From NCBI RefSeq assembly GCF_905171765.1, contig NC_053391.1, positions 154,747,565 through 154,811,564 on the forward strand: a stretch of 64,000 nucleotides of DNA. The letters run 5' to 3'. This document shows, in pieces, positions 20,591 through 32,800 of this stretch. Position numbers and translations under genes: made by a program. The first letter of the stretch is position 1, and every line of letters begins with the position of its first letter. Below the pieces are notes generated by a model. It was not told the origin of the DNA, did not search any database, and was given only the letters and a program-made list of their open reading frames with translations. The stretch is from Bufo bufo. Its lineage: Eukaryota; Chordata; Amphibia; Anura; Bufonidae.

Positions 20591-21003
20591 TATCAATAAT
20601 AAGTCATAAAATATAAAGTTTAATAATAACAAATGTTAAAAATGATATTTACAGTACATGATTGTGAATAGGTGGGGACAAACAGACAGTTACACACCAC
20701 CTCAAATACGGACTCTATAACTGTAACAAAATGCAACTGTAATGGCGACCTCAAAAGATGTTAATGACAAATCCCAAATACAGGGTATGGCGGGCGAGTC
20801 TGTATTAAGTGCATAAGAGTATAGGGATGTGCCAGAAAGTGACCAGTGCATATAAAGAGCAGCAAAGTTACAGACATGTAAACTCGCTAACTACTAATGC
20901 GACATAAATGGCAACATACCGATGTGAAGAGAGGTGATAAGAGGGTGATGGCGCTCCTCGACGCACGTTTCGCGTGTGATCGCTTCCTCAGTAGTAAGCT
21001 TGA
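20590..21003 (-). mobile_element. Insertion in BEL/Pao, possibly Penelope-like
   Basis: About 410 bp foreign to the BEL/Pao frame. On the minus strand it begins near ACTGAGGAAGCGATCACACG, then CGAAACGTGCGTCG, and ends in AT-rich text with AACTTTATATTTTATG. The CTGAnGA ... GAAA ... GTC layout (core 20960-20991, minus) resembles the hammerhead motif reported from Penelope-like elements, but stem I pairing is poor. No clear duplication was found. Family assignment is tentative. Confidence 0.4.
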
Positions 21004-22149
21004 ATTCAACGTTTGGCAAAGGGAATCAGAAAGAAGGAATTGTTGAATGTAGAAGAAAGAATGAAAGCTGAAGAAACAGTCATAAGAGTTGAAGAGACTT
21101 AGTCAAGAACCTAAAAGGCTTCCAAATAACCACCCATTGTACAAGCTTAATCTTGTTCTGCAGGATGGTATACTGAAGGTGGGAGGGAGACTAGAAAATG
21201 CATCATTACCTAGCAGAGTGTATCATCCAGCAATTCTACACAAAAACTCTACCTTCACAAGATTAATTACACAACATATCCTTGCATCAAGAAAGAAGCT
21301 TTAACCAAAGCTGTTTGAGAGAAGGTGGTTACTGGATTGTGAAAGGAAGCAAAGTTATAGAAAGTATATAAGTAAATGTGTAGTCTGCAGAAAAGCACGT
21401 AGACCTTTGGAAGAACAAAGAATGGCAGATTTACCGGCAGATCGTGTAAACCCATCACCACCATTTCTTTTTAGAGGAATGGATTGTTTTGGCCCATTCA
21501 TCACCAAACAGAAAAGCAAGGAGTACAAGAGATATGGACTAATATTTACATGTCTGAGTTCCAGAGCGATTCACCTGGAAATGTTAGAGGATATGTCAAC
21601 GGACGCATTCATCAACGCCTTGAAATGTTTCATAGCATTAGAGGTACTGTCAGAGAGCTTAGATCTGACCAAGGATCTAATTGTGTCGGAGCAAAGAATG
21701 AATTGAAGAAATTTCTAAAAGAGATTGATAAAGAAATAGTAACTGAGTATTTTTCAGAGAAACAGTGTGATTTTCATATGAATGCTCCACATGCAAGCCA
21801 TACAGGAGGAGTTTGGGAAAGACAAATTAGAACTGTGAGAAATGCGTTAGCTTCAATGTTGAAAAAGAACGCCGGAAGAATAGATGATGCTTCACTTAGG
21901 ACCCTATTCTGTGAAGTAATGTCTATTGTTAATAGTTGTCCACTAACAGTTAGTAACATCAACGATCCAACAAGTTAGGATCCTTTAACTCCCAACCATC
22001 TACTTTACCTTAAGTCGGATTACATACAGTCACCGCCTGGCAAGTTCACCAAAGAGGATTTAAATGCCAGAAGGAGATGGCGAAGAGTTCAATATCTATC
22101 AGAACAGTTTTTGAATAGATGAAGGAAAGAGTACTTAGCCATTCTTATG
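21004..22149 (+). pseudogene. BEL/Pao integrase, zinc finger and core (broken)
   Basis: Inserts the cDNA into host DNA. NNHPLYKLNLVLQDGILKVG and YHPAILHK lead into the HHCC finger (ending CVVCRKARRP). The core has GMDCFGPF (first D), RSDQGSNCVGAKNE (second D) and PHASHTGGVWERQIRTVRNA (third catalytic E), all in BEL/Pao form. Pieces lie in frames 21089-21304, 21407-21706 and 21484-21978, with a frameshift near 21640 and a stop near 21976. Cut at 22157 by the hAT element; the C-terminal domain resumes past 28467. Confidence 0.85.
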
Positions 22150-22734
22150 CTAAGAAGTAGAGGTGGGACGAATCCAATTTTTTTCAAATCCGAATCCGAA
22201 AAGGTTCTCGAATATATCGAATCTTTCGAATCTCGAATCCTATGAATCCTGTACATAATTGTGTGAACGGTGTAAGAAACAAAGTCAGACCGCGTCAGTT
22301 TGTCTGAACCTCCAACTCCCAGTCACGGTCGCACCCTATATGACCGCGATCGTTACGCCCCTGCTCCTATCACTACAGAACATACAGGGTAATACAGCGC
22401 CACATACCTCTTACATCCAGTGACGTCTCCTTTGATGTAGATGTTCTCTTTCCTCATCTTCTCCTTTCAGACCTTCAGACCAGACCACCATTTTTCAGCC
22501 ATTTTTCGTCTCTGCAGTTTGACAAAAAAAAATCTTAGTTTACTACTTTTCCATCATCCTCCCATCTTCTGGACAAATCATCCTAACACCCCCAATACTG
22601 TTCCGCTGTGCTCCCCAATACTATACTGCAGAAACAGATAATACCCCTGATAATACTAGTACCACACAGTGCCCCCCATATAAAATACCCCTTCTTTGTG
22701 GCCGCAGTAGATGCCCCGATAGTGCCCCCAATAA

Positions 22735-25700
22735 TGTGCCAATAAGAAGTGGCCCCACAGTGCCACCCAATAATGTGCCAGTAAGTGTCCCCATAGATGC
22801 CCCCCTAATCATGTGCCAGTATCAAATGCCTCTCTCCTCCCCCCATGTGCCAGTATCAAGTGCGGAGTGCCTCTCTCCCCCCCCCCCATGTGCCGGTATC
22901 ATAGTGCCATCTCCCCCCCAATGTGCCAGTATCATAGTGCCATCTCCCCCCCAATGTGCCAGTATCATAGTGCCACCCCCCCATGTGCCAGTATTATAGT
23001 GCCATCTCCTCCCATAATGTGCCAGTATCATAGTGCCATCTCCCCCCCAATGTGCCAGTATTATAGTGCCATCTCCCCCCCAATGTGCCAGTATTATAGT
23101 GCCATCTCCCCCCCATAATGTGCCAGTATCATAGTGCCATCTCCCCCCTAATGTACCAGCATCATAGTGCCATCTCCCCACCAATGTGCCAGTATTATAG
23201 TGCCATCTCCCCCATAATGTGCCAGTATCATAGTGCCCTCCCCCCCAATGTGCCAGTATCATAGTGCCATCTCCCCCAATGTTCCAGTATCATAGTGCCA
23301 TTTCCCCCATAATGTGCCAGTATTATAGTGCCACCTCCCCCCATAATGTGCCAGTATCATAGTGCCATCTCCCCCCATAATGTGCCAGTATCATAGTGCC
23401 ATCTCCCCCCAATGTGCCAGTATCATAGTTCCATCTCCCCCATAATGTGCCAGTATTATAGTGCCACCTCCCCCCATAATGTGCCAGTATCATAGTGCCA
23501 TCTCCCCCCATAATGTGCCAGTATTATAGTGCCACCTCCCCCATAATGTGCCAGTATCACAGTGCCATCTCCCCCATAATGTGCCAGTATTATAGTGTCA
23601 CCTTCCCCATAATGTGCCAGTATTATAGTGCCATCTCCCCCCAATGTGCCAGTATTATAGTGCCATCTCCCCCCCAATGTGCCAGTATTATAGTGCCATC
23701 TCCCCCCCATAATGTGCCAGTATCATAGTGCCATCTCCCCCCCAATGTGCCAGCATCATAGTGCCATCTCCCCACCAATGTGCCTGTATTATAGTGCCAT
23801 CTCCCCCATAATGTGCCAGTATCATAGTGCCCTCCCCCCCAATGTGCCAGTATCATAGTGCCATCTCCCCCAATGTGCCAGTATCATAGTGCCATTTCCC
23901 CCATAATGTGCCAGTATTATAGTGCCACCTCCCCCCATAATGTGCCAGTATCATAGTGCCATCTCCCCCATAATGTGCCAGTATCATAGTGCCATCTCCC
24001 CCCAATGTGCCAGTATCATAGTTCCATCTCCCCCATAATGTGCCAGTATTATAGTGCCACCTCCCCCCATAATGTGCCAGTATCATAGTGCCATCTCCCC
24101 CCATAATGTGCCAGTATTATAGTGCCACCTCCCCCCATAATGTGCCAGTATCACAGTGCCATCTCCCCATAATGTGCCAGTATTATAGTGTCACCTTCCC
24201 CATAATGTGCCAGTATCATAGTGCCATCTCCCCCATAATGTGCCAGTATTATAGTGCCACCTCCCCCATAATGTGCCAGTATCATAGTGTCATCTCCCCC
24301 CATAATGTGCCAGTATCATAGTGCCATCTCCCCCCAATGTGCCAGTATCATAGTTCCATCTCCCCCATAATGTGCCAGTATTATAGTGCCACCTCCCCCC
24401 ATAATGTGCCAGTATCATAGTGCCATCTCCCCCCATAATGTGCCAGTATTATAGTGCCACCTCCTCCCATAATGTGCCAGTATCATAGTGCCATCTCCCC
24501 CATAATGTGCCAGTATTATAGTGCCACCTCCCCCCATAATGATCCTGTAGCATAGTGCCATCTCCCCCATAATGTGCCAATATCATAGTGCCATCTCCCC
24601 TCATAATGTGCCAGTATCATAGTGCCTCCCCCAATGTGCCAGTAGTATCAGTGCCATCTCCTCCATAATGTGCCAGTGTCATAGTGCCTCCCCCCAATGT
24701 GCCAGTAGTATCAGTGCCATCTCCCCCCATAATGTGCCAGTGTCATAGTGCCTCCCTCCCAATGTGCCAGTAGTATCATAGTGCCATCTCCCCCCATAAT
24801 GTGCCAGTATCATAGTGCCTCCCCCCCAATGTGCCAGTAGTATCATAGTGCCTCTCACCTCTCCCCCTCGCCAATGTGCCAGTAACAGATTAAAAAAAAA
24901 AACACTTTTACTTACCACCAATGCACCAATGTGCCAGTATTATAGTGCCATCGCCCCCATAATGTGCCAGTATCATAGTGCCCTCCCCCCCAATGTGCCA
25001 GTATCATAGTGCCATCTCCCCCAATGTGCCAGTATCATAGTGCCATTTCCCCCATAATGTGCCAGTATTATAGTGCCACCTCCCCCCATAATGTGCCAGT
25101 ATCATAGTGCCATCTCCCCCCATAATGTGCCAGTATCATAGTGCCATCTCCCCCCCAATGTGCCAGCATCATAGTGCCATCTCCCCACCAATGTGCCAGT
25201 ATTATAGTGCCATCTCCCCCATAATGTGCCAGTATCATAGTGCCCTCCCCCCCAATGTGCCAGTATCATAGTGCCATCTCCCCCAATGTGCCAGTATCAT
25301 AGTGCCATTTCCCCCATAATGTGCCAGTATTATAGTGCCACCTCCCCCCATAATGTGCCAGTATCATAGTGCCATCTCCCCCCATAATGTGCCAGTATCA
25401 TAGTGCCATCTCCCCCCAATGTGCCAGTATCATAGTTCCATCTCCCCCATAATGTGCCAGTATTATAGTGCCACCTCCCCCCATAATGTGCCAGTATCAT
25501 AGTGCCATCTCCCCCCATAATGTGCCAGTATTATAGTGCCACCTCCCCCCATAATGTGCCAGTATCACAGTGCCATCTCCCCATAATGTGCCAGTATTAT
25601 AGTGTCACCTTCCCCATAATGTGCCAGTATCATAGTGCCATCTCCCCCCATAATGTGCCAGTATTATAGTGCCACCTCCCCCATAATGTGCCAGTATCAT

Positions 25701-27312
25701 AGTGTCATCTCCCCCCATAATGTGCCAGTATCATAGTGCCATCTCCCCCCAATGTGCCAGTATCATAGTTCCATCTCCCCCATAATGTGCCAGTATTATA
25801 GTGCCACCTCCCCCCATAATGTGCCAGTATCATAGTGCCATCTCCCCCCATAATGTGCCAGTATTATAGTGCCACCTCCCCCCATAATGTGCCAGTATCA
25901 TAGTGCCATCTCCCCCATAATGTGCCAGTATTATAGTGCCATTTCCCCCCATAATGAGCCTGTATCATAGTGCCATCTCCCCCATAATGTGCCAATATCA
26001 TAGTGCCATCTCCCCTCATAATGTCCCAGTATCATAGTGCCTCCCCCCAATGTGCCAGTAGTATCAGTGCCATCTCCTCCATAATGTGCCAGTGTCATAG
26101 TGCCTCCCCCCCAATGTGCCAGTAGTATCAGTGCCATCTCCCCCCATAATGTGCCAGTGTCATAGTGCCTCCCTCCCAATGTGCCAGTAGTATCATAGTG
26201 CCATCTCCCCCCATAATGTGCCAGTATCATAGTGCCTCCCCCCCAATGTGCCAGTAGTATCATAGTGCCTCTCACCTCTCCCCCTCGCCAATGTGCCAGT
26301 AACAGATTAAAAAAAAAAACACTTTTACTTACCACCAATGCACCAATGTGCCAGTATTATAGTGCCATCTCCCCCATATTGTGCCAGTATCATAGTGCCC
26401 TCCCCCCCAATGTGCCAGTATCATAGTGCCATCTCCCCCAATGTGCCAGTATCATAGTGCCATTTCCCCCATAATGTGCCAGTATTATAGTGCCACCTCC
26501 CCCCATAATGTGCCAGTATCATAGTGCCATCTCCCCCCATAATGTACCAGTATCATAGTGCCATCTCCCCCCAATGTGCCAGTATCATAGTTCCATCTCC
26601 CCCATAATGTGCCAGTAGTATAGTGCCACCTCCCCCCATAATGTGCCAGTATCATAGTGCCATCTCCCCCCATAATGTGCCAGTATTATAGTGCCACCTC
26701 CCCCCATAATGTGCCAGTATCACAGTGCCATCTCCCCCATAATGTGCCAGTATTATAGTGTCACCTTCCCCATAATGTGCCAGTATCATAGTGCCATCTC
26801 CCCCCATAATGTGCCAGTATTATAGTGCCACCTCCCCCCATAATGTGCCAGTATCATAGTGTCATCTCCCCCAATAATGTGCCAGTATCATAGTGCCATC
26901 TCCCCCCAATGTGCCAGTATCATAGTTCCATCTCCCCCATAATGTGCCAGTATTATAGTGCCACCTCCCCCCATAATGTGCCAGTATCATAGTGCCATCT
27001 CCCCCCATAATGTGCCAGTATTATAGTGCCACCTCCCACCATAATGTGCCAGTATCATAGTGCCATCTCCCCCATAATGTGCCAGTATTATAGTGCCACC
27101 TCCCCCCATAATGTGCCTGTATCATAGTGCCATCTCCCCCATAATGTGCCAATATCATAGTGCCATCTCCCCTCATAATGTGCCAGTATCATAGTGCCTC
27201 CCCCCAATGTGCCAGTAGTATCAGTGCCATCTCCCCCATAATGTGCCAGTGTCATAGTGCCTCCCCCCCAATGTGCCAGTAGTATCATAGTGCCTCTCAC
27301 CTCTCCCCCTCG
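22735..27312. repeat. 33-bp minisatellite with higher-order structure
   Basis: The unit is approximately CCCCATAATGTGCCAGTATC plus ATAGTGCCATCTCC, some 135 copies, varying in C-run length and in TATC/TATT, CATAATG/CAATG and ATCT/ACCT. Larger blocks are duplicated: an AACAGATTAAAAAAAAAA marker recurs at 24884, 26301 and 27326 (1417 and 1025 bp apart), and long segments near 23200 repeat about 594 bp further on. Long ORFs on either strand are repeat artefacts. Confidence 0.95.
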
Positions 27313-27349
27313 CCAATGTGGCAGTAACAGATTAAAAAAAAAAAAACTT

Positions 27350-27660
27350 TTACTTACCTCCGCTGCGATGTAGGCCTCTTCTGGCCTGTGTCCAGCGCTG
27401 TACGGCTCAGGCGGTGCGATGACGTCATCGCGCCGCCTGCACCGGCCTCTGATAGGCTGCGGGCCTTGTGCCGGCAGCCTATCAGAGGAACAGGGAAAGG
27501 AAACGCCTCTCCCTCCCCTGTCGCAGCAGCGAAGCGCTCATCTTCTAGAGTGCCCTGCCGCCGCCACCACCAGTCTGGGCACCACCGGGATTCATCGGAT
27601 TCGTATCCAGTAAATTACGTCGGGATTTGAGTCCACGAATCCCACGAATCCAGCAAGATT
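27350..27660 (-). promoter_or_regulatory. GC-rich subterminal region of the hAT element with CRE-like site and splice-donor-like motif
   Basis: Contains the palindrome GATGACGTCATC (27417-27428; TGACGTCA is the CREB/ATF consensus) in a CpG-rich context. On the minus strand GCGGAGGTAAGTAAAAG (near 27348-27364) is a near-consensus 5' splice site. Similar GGTAAGTAAAAGT text sits next to the AACAGATT markers inside the array (near 24905 and 26325). A promoter role is inference; no transcript evidence is available. Confidence 0.35.
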
Positions 27661-27759
27661 TGAGGGATTCGTGGATTCGACGAATCCCCCGTCCCATCTC
27701 TACTAAGAAGTAAATAGCAAACACCCAGTAGAAATTTCCAAGTTGGTGACATAGTGTTA

Positions 27760-28466
27760 GGCTGGTTTCACACTTGCGTTGTCCGGATCAGGCAAGTACT
27801 CCATTTGCCGTCTTCAAAATGCGTTCAGTGTTACTATGGCACCCAGGACGCTATTAAAGTCCTGGCTGCCATAGTAGTAGTGGGGAGCAGGGGAGCAGTA
27901 TACTTACTGTCCGTGCGGCTCCCGGGGCGCTCCAGAATGAGGTCAGGGCGCCCCATGCGCATGGATGACGTGATCCATGCGACACATCATCCATGAGCGT
28001 GGGGCGCCCTGACGTCACTCTGGAGCGCCCGGGGAGCCGCGCGGACTGTAAGTATACTGCTCCCCCGCTCCCCACTACACTTTACCATGGCTGCCAGGAC
28101 TTTAGCGTCTTGGCAGCCATGGTAACCATTCAGAAAAAGCTAAACGTCGGATCCGGCAATGCGCCGAAACGACGTTTAGCTTAAGGCCGGATCCGGATTA
28201 ATGCCTTTCAATGGGCATTAATTCCGGATCCGGCCTTGCGGCAAGTGTTCAGGATTTTTGGCCGGAGAAAAAAGCGCAGCATGCTGCGGTATTTTCTCCG
28301 GCCAAAAAACGTTCCGGTCCAGGACTGAAGACATCCTGATGCATCCTGAACGGATTTCTCTCCATTCAGAATGCATTAAGATAAAACTGATCAGGATTCT
28401 TCCGGCATAGAACCCCGACGACGGAACTCTATGCCGGAAGAAAAGAACGCAAGTGTGAAAGAGCCC
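27760..28466. mobile_element. Harbinger-like MITE in BEL/Pao integrase tail
   Basis: Termini GGCTGGTTTCACACTTGCGTT and complement AACGCAAGTGTGAAAGAGCCC, flanked by TTA at 27757-27759 and 28467-28469. Removing the insert and one TTA leaves the BEL/Pao reading frame continuous, which confirms the boundaries. A long inner inverted repeat (about 27841-28130, centred near 27985) makes it mostly self-complementary. No coding capacity. The 3-bp TTA duplication indicates PIF/Harbinger. Confidence 0.85.
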
Positions 28467-28751
28467 TTAGTTAAAGAAGAAGATTTACCTAGAAGTCAAT
28501 GGAAATTGGCCAAAGTTCTAGAAGTTCAAAAGGATGAAGACAAACTAGTAAGAAGAGTGTTGTTACAAATAGGAGACTCAAAACTTGACAAAAAAGGAAA
28601 ACGTCTCACTACTCCACTCAAGTTGGAATGTCCTATACAGAAGTTAGTTGTTCTACTTGAGAGTGATAAAATACACTTGGAAGTTGAGAACCTATTGGAA
28701 AATTCCACAAATTCATATTCAAGTCCTACCACTAAGAACATAGAATTATAG
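28467..28751 (+). pseudogene. BEL/Pao integrase C-terminal domain
   Basis: Continues the frame interrupted by the hAT element and the MITE: EEDLPRSQWKLAKVLEV followed by RRVLLQIG and TPLKLECPIQKLVVL, the beta-barrel tail characteristic of BEL/Pao integrases (GD-V-hydrophobic, then W-x-L-A-x-V). Ends at the TAG/TAA region near 28751, just before the polypurine stretch and 3' LTR. Confidence 0.85.
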
Positions 28752-28767
28752 GTAATTTTGGTGAGAG

Positions 28768-29887
28768 TGTAGCTGGCCAGTTTGCTAGTATAGCTTATAT
28801 GTGTATACAGCTAGACCTGCTAATACCCTCATACAGTTCCTATGTTTATGTGTTAAAGACAAAAGCAGAGTTATTTACTGTGACATCATGTTTTGGATGT
28901 CATATAACTGTTATATTTTGTGTTCACAGAAGCAGAAAAAGATAATATTCTTTAAGATTCATTTTGTAATGTAAGGTATGCTCACAGCAGAAACAACAGA
29001 AAGTATAGTGTTAATCTGTTTTTGCTGTGCAGAAGTCTAGACCAATAACAGCCAGCTTCTCACACAGCAAGAGTTTTCACCAATCACAGCCAGCCTTCCA
29101 GACAGCCTGTCTGAGAATTCCCCTAGCAGGAGCTGCTGGAATCATAACTCACCAGAGAGAGTAGCTGAACAGACACACAGATCCAGTCAGAGTCCAGTTT
29201 TATGGTAACAAGAGGCCAAAATAGGCATTTAAAACAGTTATATATTGTTTGCACTGTTAATATAGTGATTAGAACTGTATACTGAACCAGTTATATGTGT
29301 TTTTACTTACAGTTCCACCAAATTCAAATACAAATTGCAAGCTACAAATTGCAAGCATAAAATAGCAAGCATTCATATTCCATATTGTAATCCAAATTGC
29401 ATACAACCATACCAGATCATACTCAACCAGTCTGCAAAAAGTCACTGCTAAATGCATACTGCAAGCAGAACTATTAGTTAAATCTCAGATATACCTCTCA
29501 GAGAGATCATAAAGTGCTTAAATAACTTAAAGTGACAGTACAGATACTGAAGAGAGAAATATATCCACCATTTTATGTTGAATGACAAGATTGAACAGTT
29601 GAACCACCATCTTATGCATACCGCCATTTTGTGATACTTTATTCAACACGTGTTTTGTACATGGACTATCTGCTGCAGAGGTGGCAGTGTTATATGAAGA
29701 AAAGTTGATGTTAATAAAGAAGTTATTTCAAGCATTTAATGTGCTTTTTAAACCTACTGTTTCCATAGAACGGCGCTAGAGGAATTACAGAGTAATAGAC
29801 AGTCTGGTTAGACTAAAAGGTCAGAGATACCAAAATTCTTCTAATGCCACAGCGCAAAAGGGACTTCATAGTGCTGCACCTGCCACA
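28768..29887 (+). repeat. BEL/Pao 3' LTR (1120 bp)
   Basis: Starts TGTAGCTGGCC after GGTGAGAG and ends GCACCTGCCACA. Its last 136 bp match 6523-6658. AATAAAG at 29713 in TTAATAAAGAAG is a plausible polyadenylation signal. The flank after 29887 is TTAA-array sequence (ACCTGTTTG). Confidence 0.85.
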
Positions 29888-32800
29888 ACCTGTTTGTTGA
29901 AAAGTACCCTTTCTACCACTTAAAATGTTCGTACTGGGGTGCTATATCCGAAATGGGGTCACTTCTTGGGGTTTTTCATTTCTGGTGAACTCAGGGAATA
30001 TGTCTGCCAATTTAGGCCTGCAAAAACCTTTTTTTGAACTTTGCATCTAGAGACATGCTAAGCGCCAATACAACAGGCTACAAGCACATATGGGGTGTTT
30101 GCAAAAAGGGGAGAAAATGGGGAACATATGTTGGGGTGTTCTGGTTTGCTAGTAATTTTCTTATTTTTACAAATGTGTGCTTTGAAATGCTTTCTCTAGA
30201 ATTTCTGCCTTCTATGAGTCACCTGTTTGCTGAAAAGTACCCTTTCTACCACTTAAAATATTCATACGGGGGTGCTCTTTCTGAAATGGGGTCACTTCTT
30301 GGTGTTCTTGGTACCTAAAATAAATGTCTGTATATTCAGGCCTGCAAAAAACATTTTTTGTACTTTTCCTCTAGAGACCTGCTATGTGCCAATAAAACAG
30401 GCTACAAGCACATATGGGGTGTTTTCAAAAGGGGAGAAAATGAGGAACATATACTGGGATGCATTTTCTCCTTTAACCACTTCTGAAAGTGAAAAATTGG
30501 GGTCTGATGATATTTTTTCATTTCTACAAATTTGGGCTTTGAAATGCTTTCTCTAGTATTTCTGCCTTCTATGAGTCACCTGTTAGCTGAAAAATACCCA
30601 TTCCACCACTTAAAAATGTTCGTACGGGGGGTGCTCTTTCCAAAATGGGGTAACTTCTTGGGGTTTTTCATTTCTGGGAACCTCAGGAAATTTCTTTAAT
30701 GCAACATTGCACCTAAAAACATGTCTGTAAATTCAGGCCTGCTAGCAAAATTCATATTTTGTAGTTTGCCTGCTATGCGCCCATACAACAGGCTACAAGC
30801 ACATATGGGGTATTTCCAAAAAGAGGAGAAAATGGGGAACATATACTGGGGTGCATTTTCTCCTTTAACCACTTGAGAAAGTAAAAAATTGGGGTCTGCT
30901 AGTAATTTTTCATTTTTACAAATGTGTGCTTTGAAATCTTTTCTCTAGTATTTCTGCCTTCTGTGAGTCACCTGTTTGCTGAAAAATACCCTTTCTACCA
31001 GTTAAAATGTTCATACGGGGGTGCTCTTTCCAAAATGGGGTCACTTCTTGGTTTTCTCATTTTTAGGGACTTCAGGAAATTTATTTAATAAAACATGGCA
31101 ACTAAAATACATTTCTGTTTATTCAGGTTTACAAAAAACATTTTTGCACTTTGCCTCTAGAGACCTGCTATGTGCCAATGCAATAGGCTACAAGCACATA
31201 TGGGGTGTTTGATATATGGGGAGAAAATAGGGAGCATATACTGGGGTGCATTTTCTCCTTTAACCCCTTGTGAAAGTGAACATTGGGGTCTGGTAGAAAT
31301 TTTTCATTTTTACAAAATATGTGCTTACAATATGTTTACAATATTTGCTTTTTTTAGTATTTCTGCCTTTTGTGAGTCACCTGTTTGCTGAAAAGTACCC
31401 TTTCCACCACTTAATGGGGGTGCTCTTTCGGAAATGGGGTCACTTGTTGGGGTGCTGTGCGCCTATACATTATTTTTTTAGCACATTATTTTTTTAGCAC
31501 CTCTTACCTCTTGTGAAAGTGAAAAATGTGGGTGTAAAGCAACTTTTTCTAGAAACAATTGTAATTTTTTCATTTTCATAGCCAAGTGTTTCCTAATTCT
31601 TTGAAACGCCTGATGTGTCAAAGTGCTCACTACACACCTTGCAGTATTCCTTGAGGGGTGTCTTTTCTGGAATAGGGTCACTTTTTGGGGGTTACCAATG
31701 TAGGGCAACCTCAGGGTGTCTTCACATGCGACATAGCTCCCAATTACAATTCCTGCTAAATCTGCTCTCCAAGCACCATATGGTGCTCCTTGTACTCTGA
31801 AGCCTGCTATGCGCCCATACATCATTTAGAGCACATATGGGCGTATTTGGGGGGAAATGGGGAACAAAATGTGGGATGCATTTTGTCCTGTTACCCCTTG
31901 TGAAAGTGAAAAATGTGGGTGTAAAGCAACTTTTTTTGGAAAGAAAATGTAATTTTTTATTTTCAAAGCCAATCGTTTCCTTATTCTGTGAAATGCCTGA
32001 TGGGTCAAAGTGCTCACTACACAACTTGAAATATTCCTTGATGGGTGTAGTTTCTAAAATGGGGTGATTTATGGGTGGTTTCTAATCTGTAAGCCCCAGA
32101 AAATAAATGGGACCCGGTTCGCGAACATTTGATTGCGTTTGCGAACCGTCCCGGCAGATGTTCGTCAATCACTATAGGAGAGAACTGCCAATCATCAGCA
32201 GATGGGAGGGAGAGCAGGAGACTATGAATAACCATCACTCTTCTAAAGTAGATTTGACTCTTTTCAAGGCCTTTGTTGCAATGATTATGATGCTGGTTCT
32301 CAGCAACCACTTCCTATAAGCTCATGAGTGACACACCACTGAAATCCGCATTTTTGTCACTATTTTATGCTGCCCTCAGTGAGATCAGCATAAAGTTGAT
32401 GACAGGTTCCCTTTAAACATTTTAGGATTTGCTTCTAAACTTCTAAGGCTACTTTCACACTTGCGGCAGAGAGATCCGGCAAGCAGTTCCGTCGCCGGAA
32501 CTGCCTGCCGGATCAGGCAAAATGTATGCTAACTGATGGCATTAGTAAGACTGATCAGGATCCTGATCAGTCTTAAAAATGCCTGATCAGTCGAAAAAAT
32601 GCATTGAAATGCCGGATCCGTCTTTCCGGTGTCATCCGGCAAAAACGGATCCGGCATTTATTTTTTCACCTTTTTTTCAGTCTGCGCATGCGCATACCGG
32701 AAGGACGGATCCGGCATTCCGGTATTCTGAATGCCGGATCCGGCACTAATACATTCCTATGGGAAAAAATGCCTGATCCGGCATTCAGGCAAGTCTTCAG

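Larger units (their letters stand above)
22158..27702. mobile_element. 5.5-kb non-autonomous hAT-type element filled with minisatellite
   Basis: Ends TAGAGGTGGGACGAATCC (22158) and, as complement, TAGAGATGGGACGGGGGATTCG (27702). An 8-bp duplication CTAAGAAG is present at 22150-22157 and 27703-27710. The 8-bp size and TAGAG-type ends fit hAT. Unique text occupies about 22158-22735 and 27358-27690; everything between is a tandem array. No transposase is present. It interrupts the BEL/Pao integrase tail. Confidence 0.9.
6523..29887 (+). mobile_element. Decayed BEL/Pao LTR retrotransposon, split by nested insertions
   Basis: A single plus-strand element whose parts are collinear: truncated 5' LTR (6523-6658), gag with a CCHC region (to about 8460), aspartic protease (about 8440-8680), RT (8681-8966 and 14678-15335), RNase H (19908-20590), integrase (21004-22149 and 28467-28750) and 3' LTR (28768-29887). 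The order PR-RT-RH-IN, the gag finger type and the FGAASSPGCANYG and YVDD motifs are those of BEL/Pao. Six foreign sequences lie inside and account for about 17 kb of the 23 kb. The gene set is broken in several places (in-frame stops and frameshifts in gag, a large RT deletion), so it is inactive. Confidence 0.9.

Noticed and set aside
22735..27312. CRISPR-like array or a repeat protein gene
   Set aside because: Repeats are contiguous without spacers, the context is a vertebrate hAT element, and open frames on both strands follow only from a 33-bp period divisible by three.
27388..27630. Small GC-rich ORFs as a gene
   Set aside because: Base composition of the hAT subterminal region explains them; there is no domain and no continuation.
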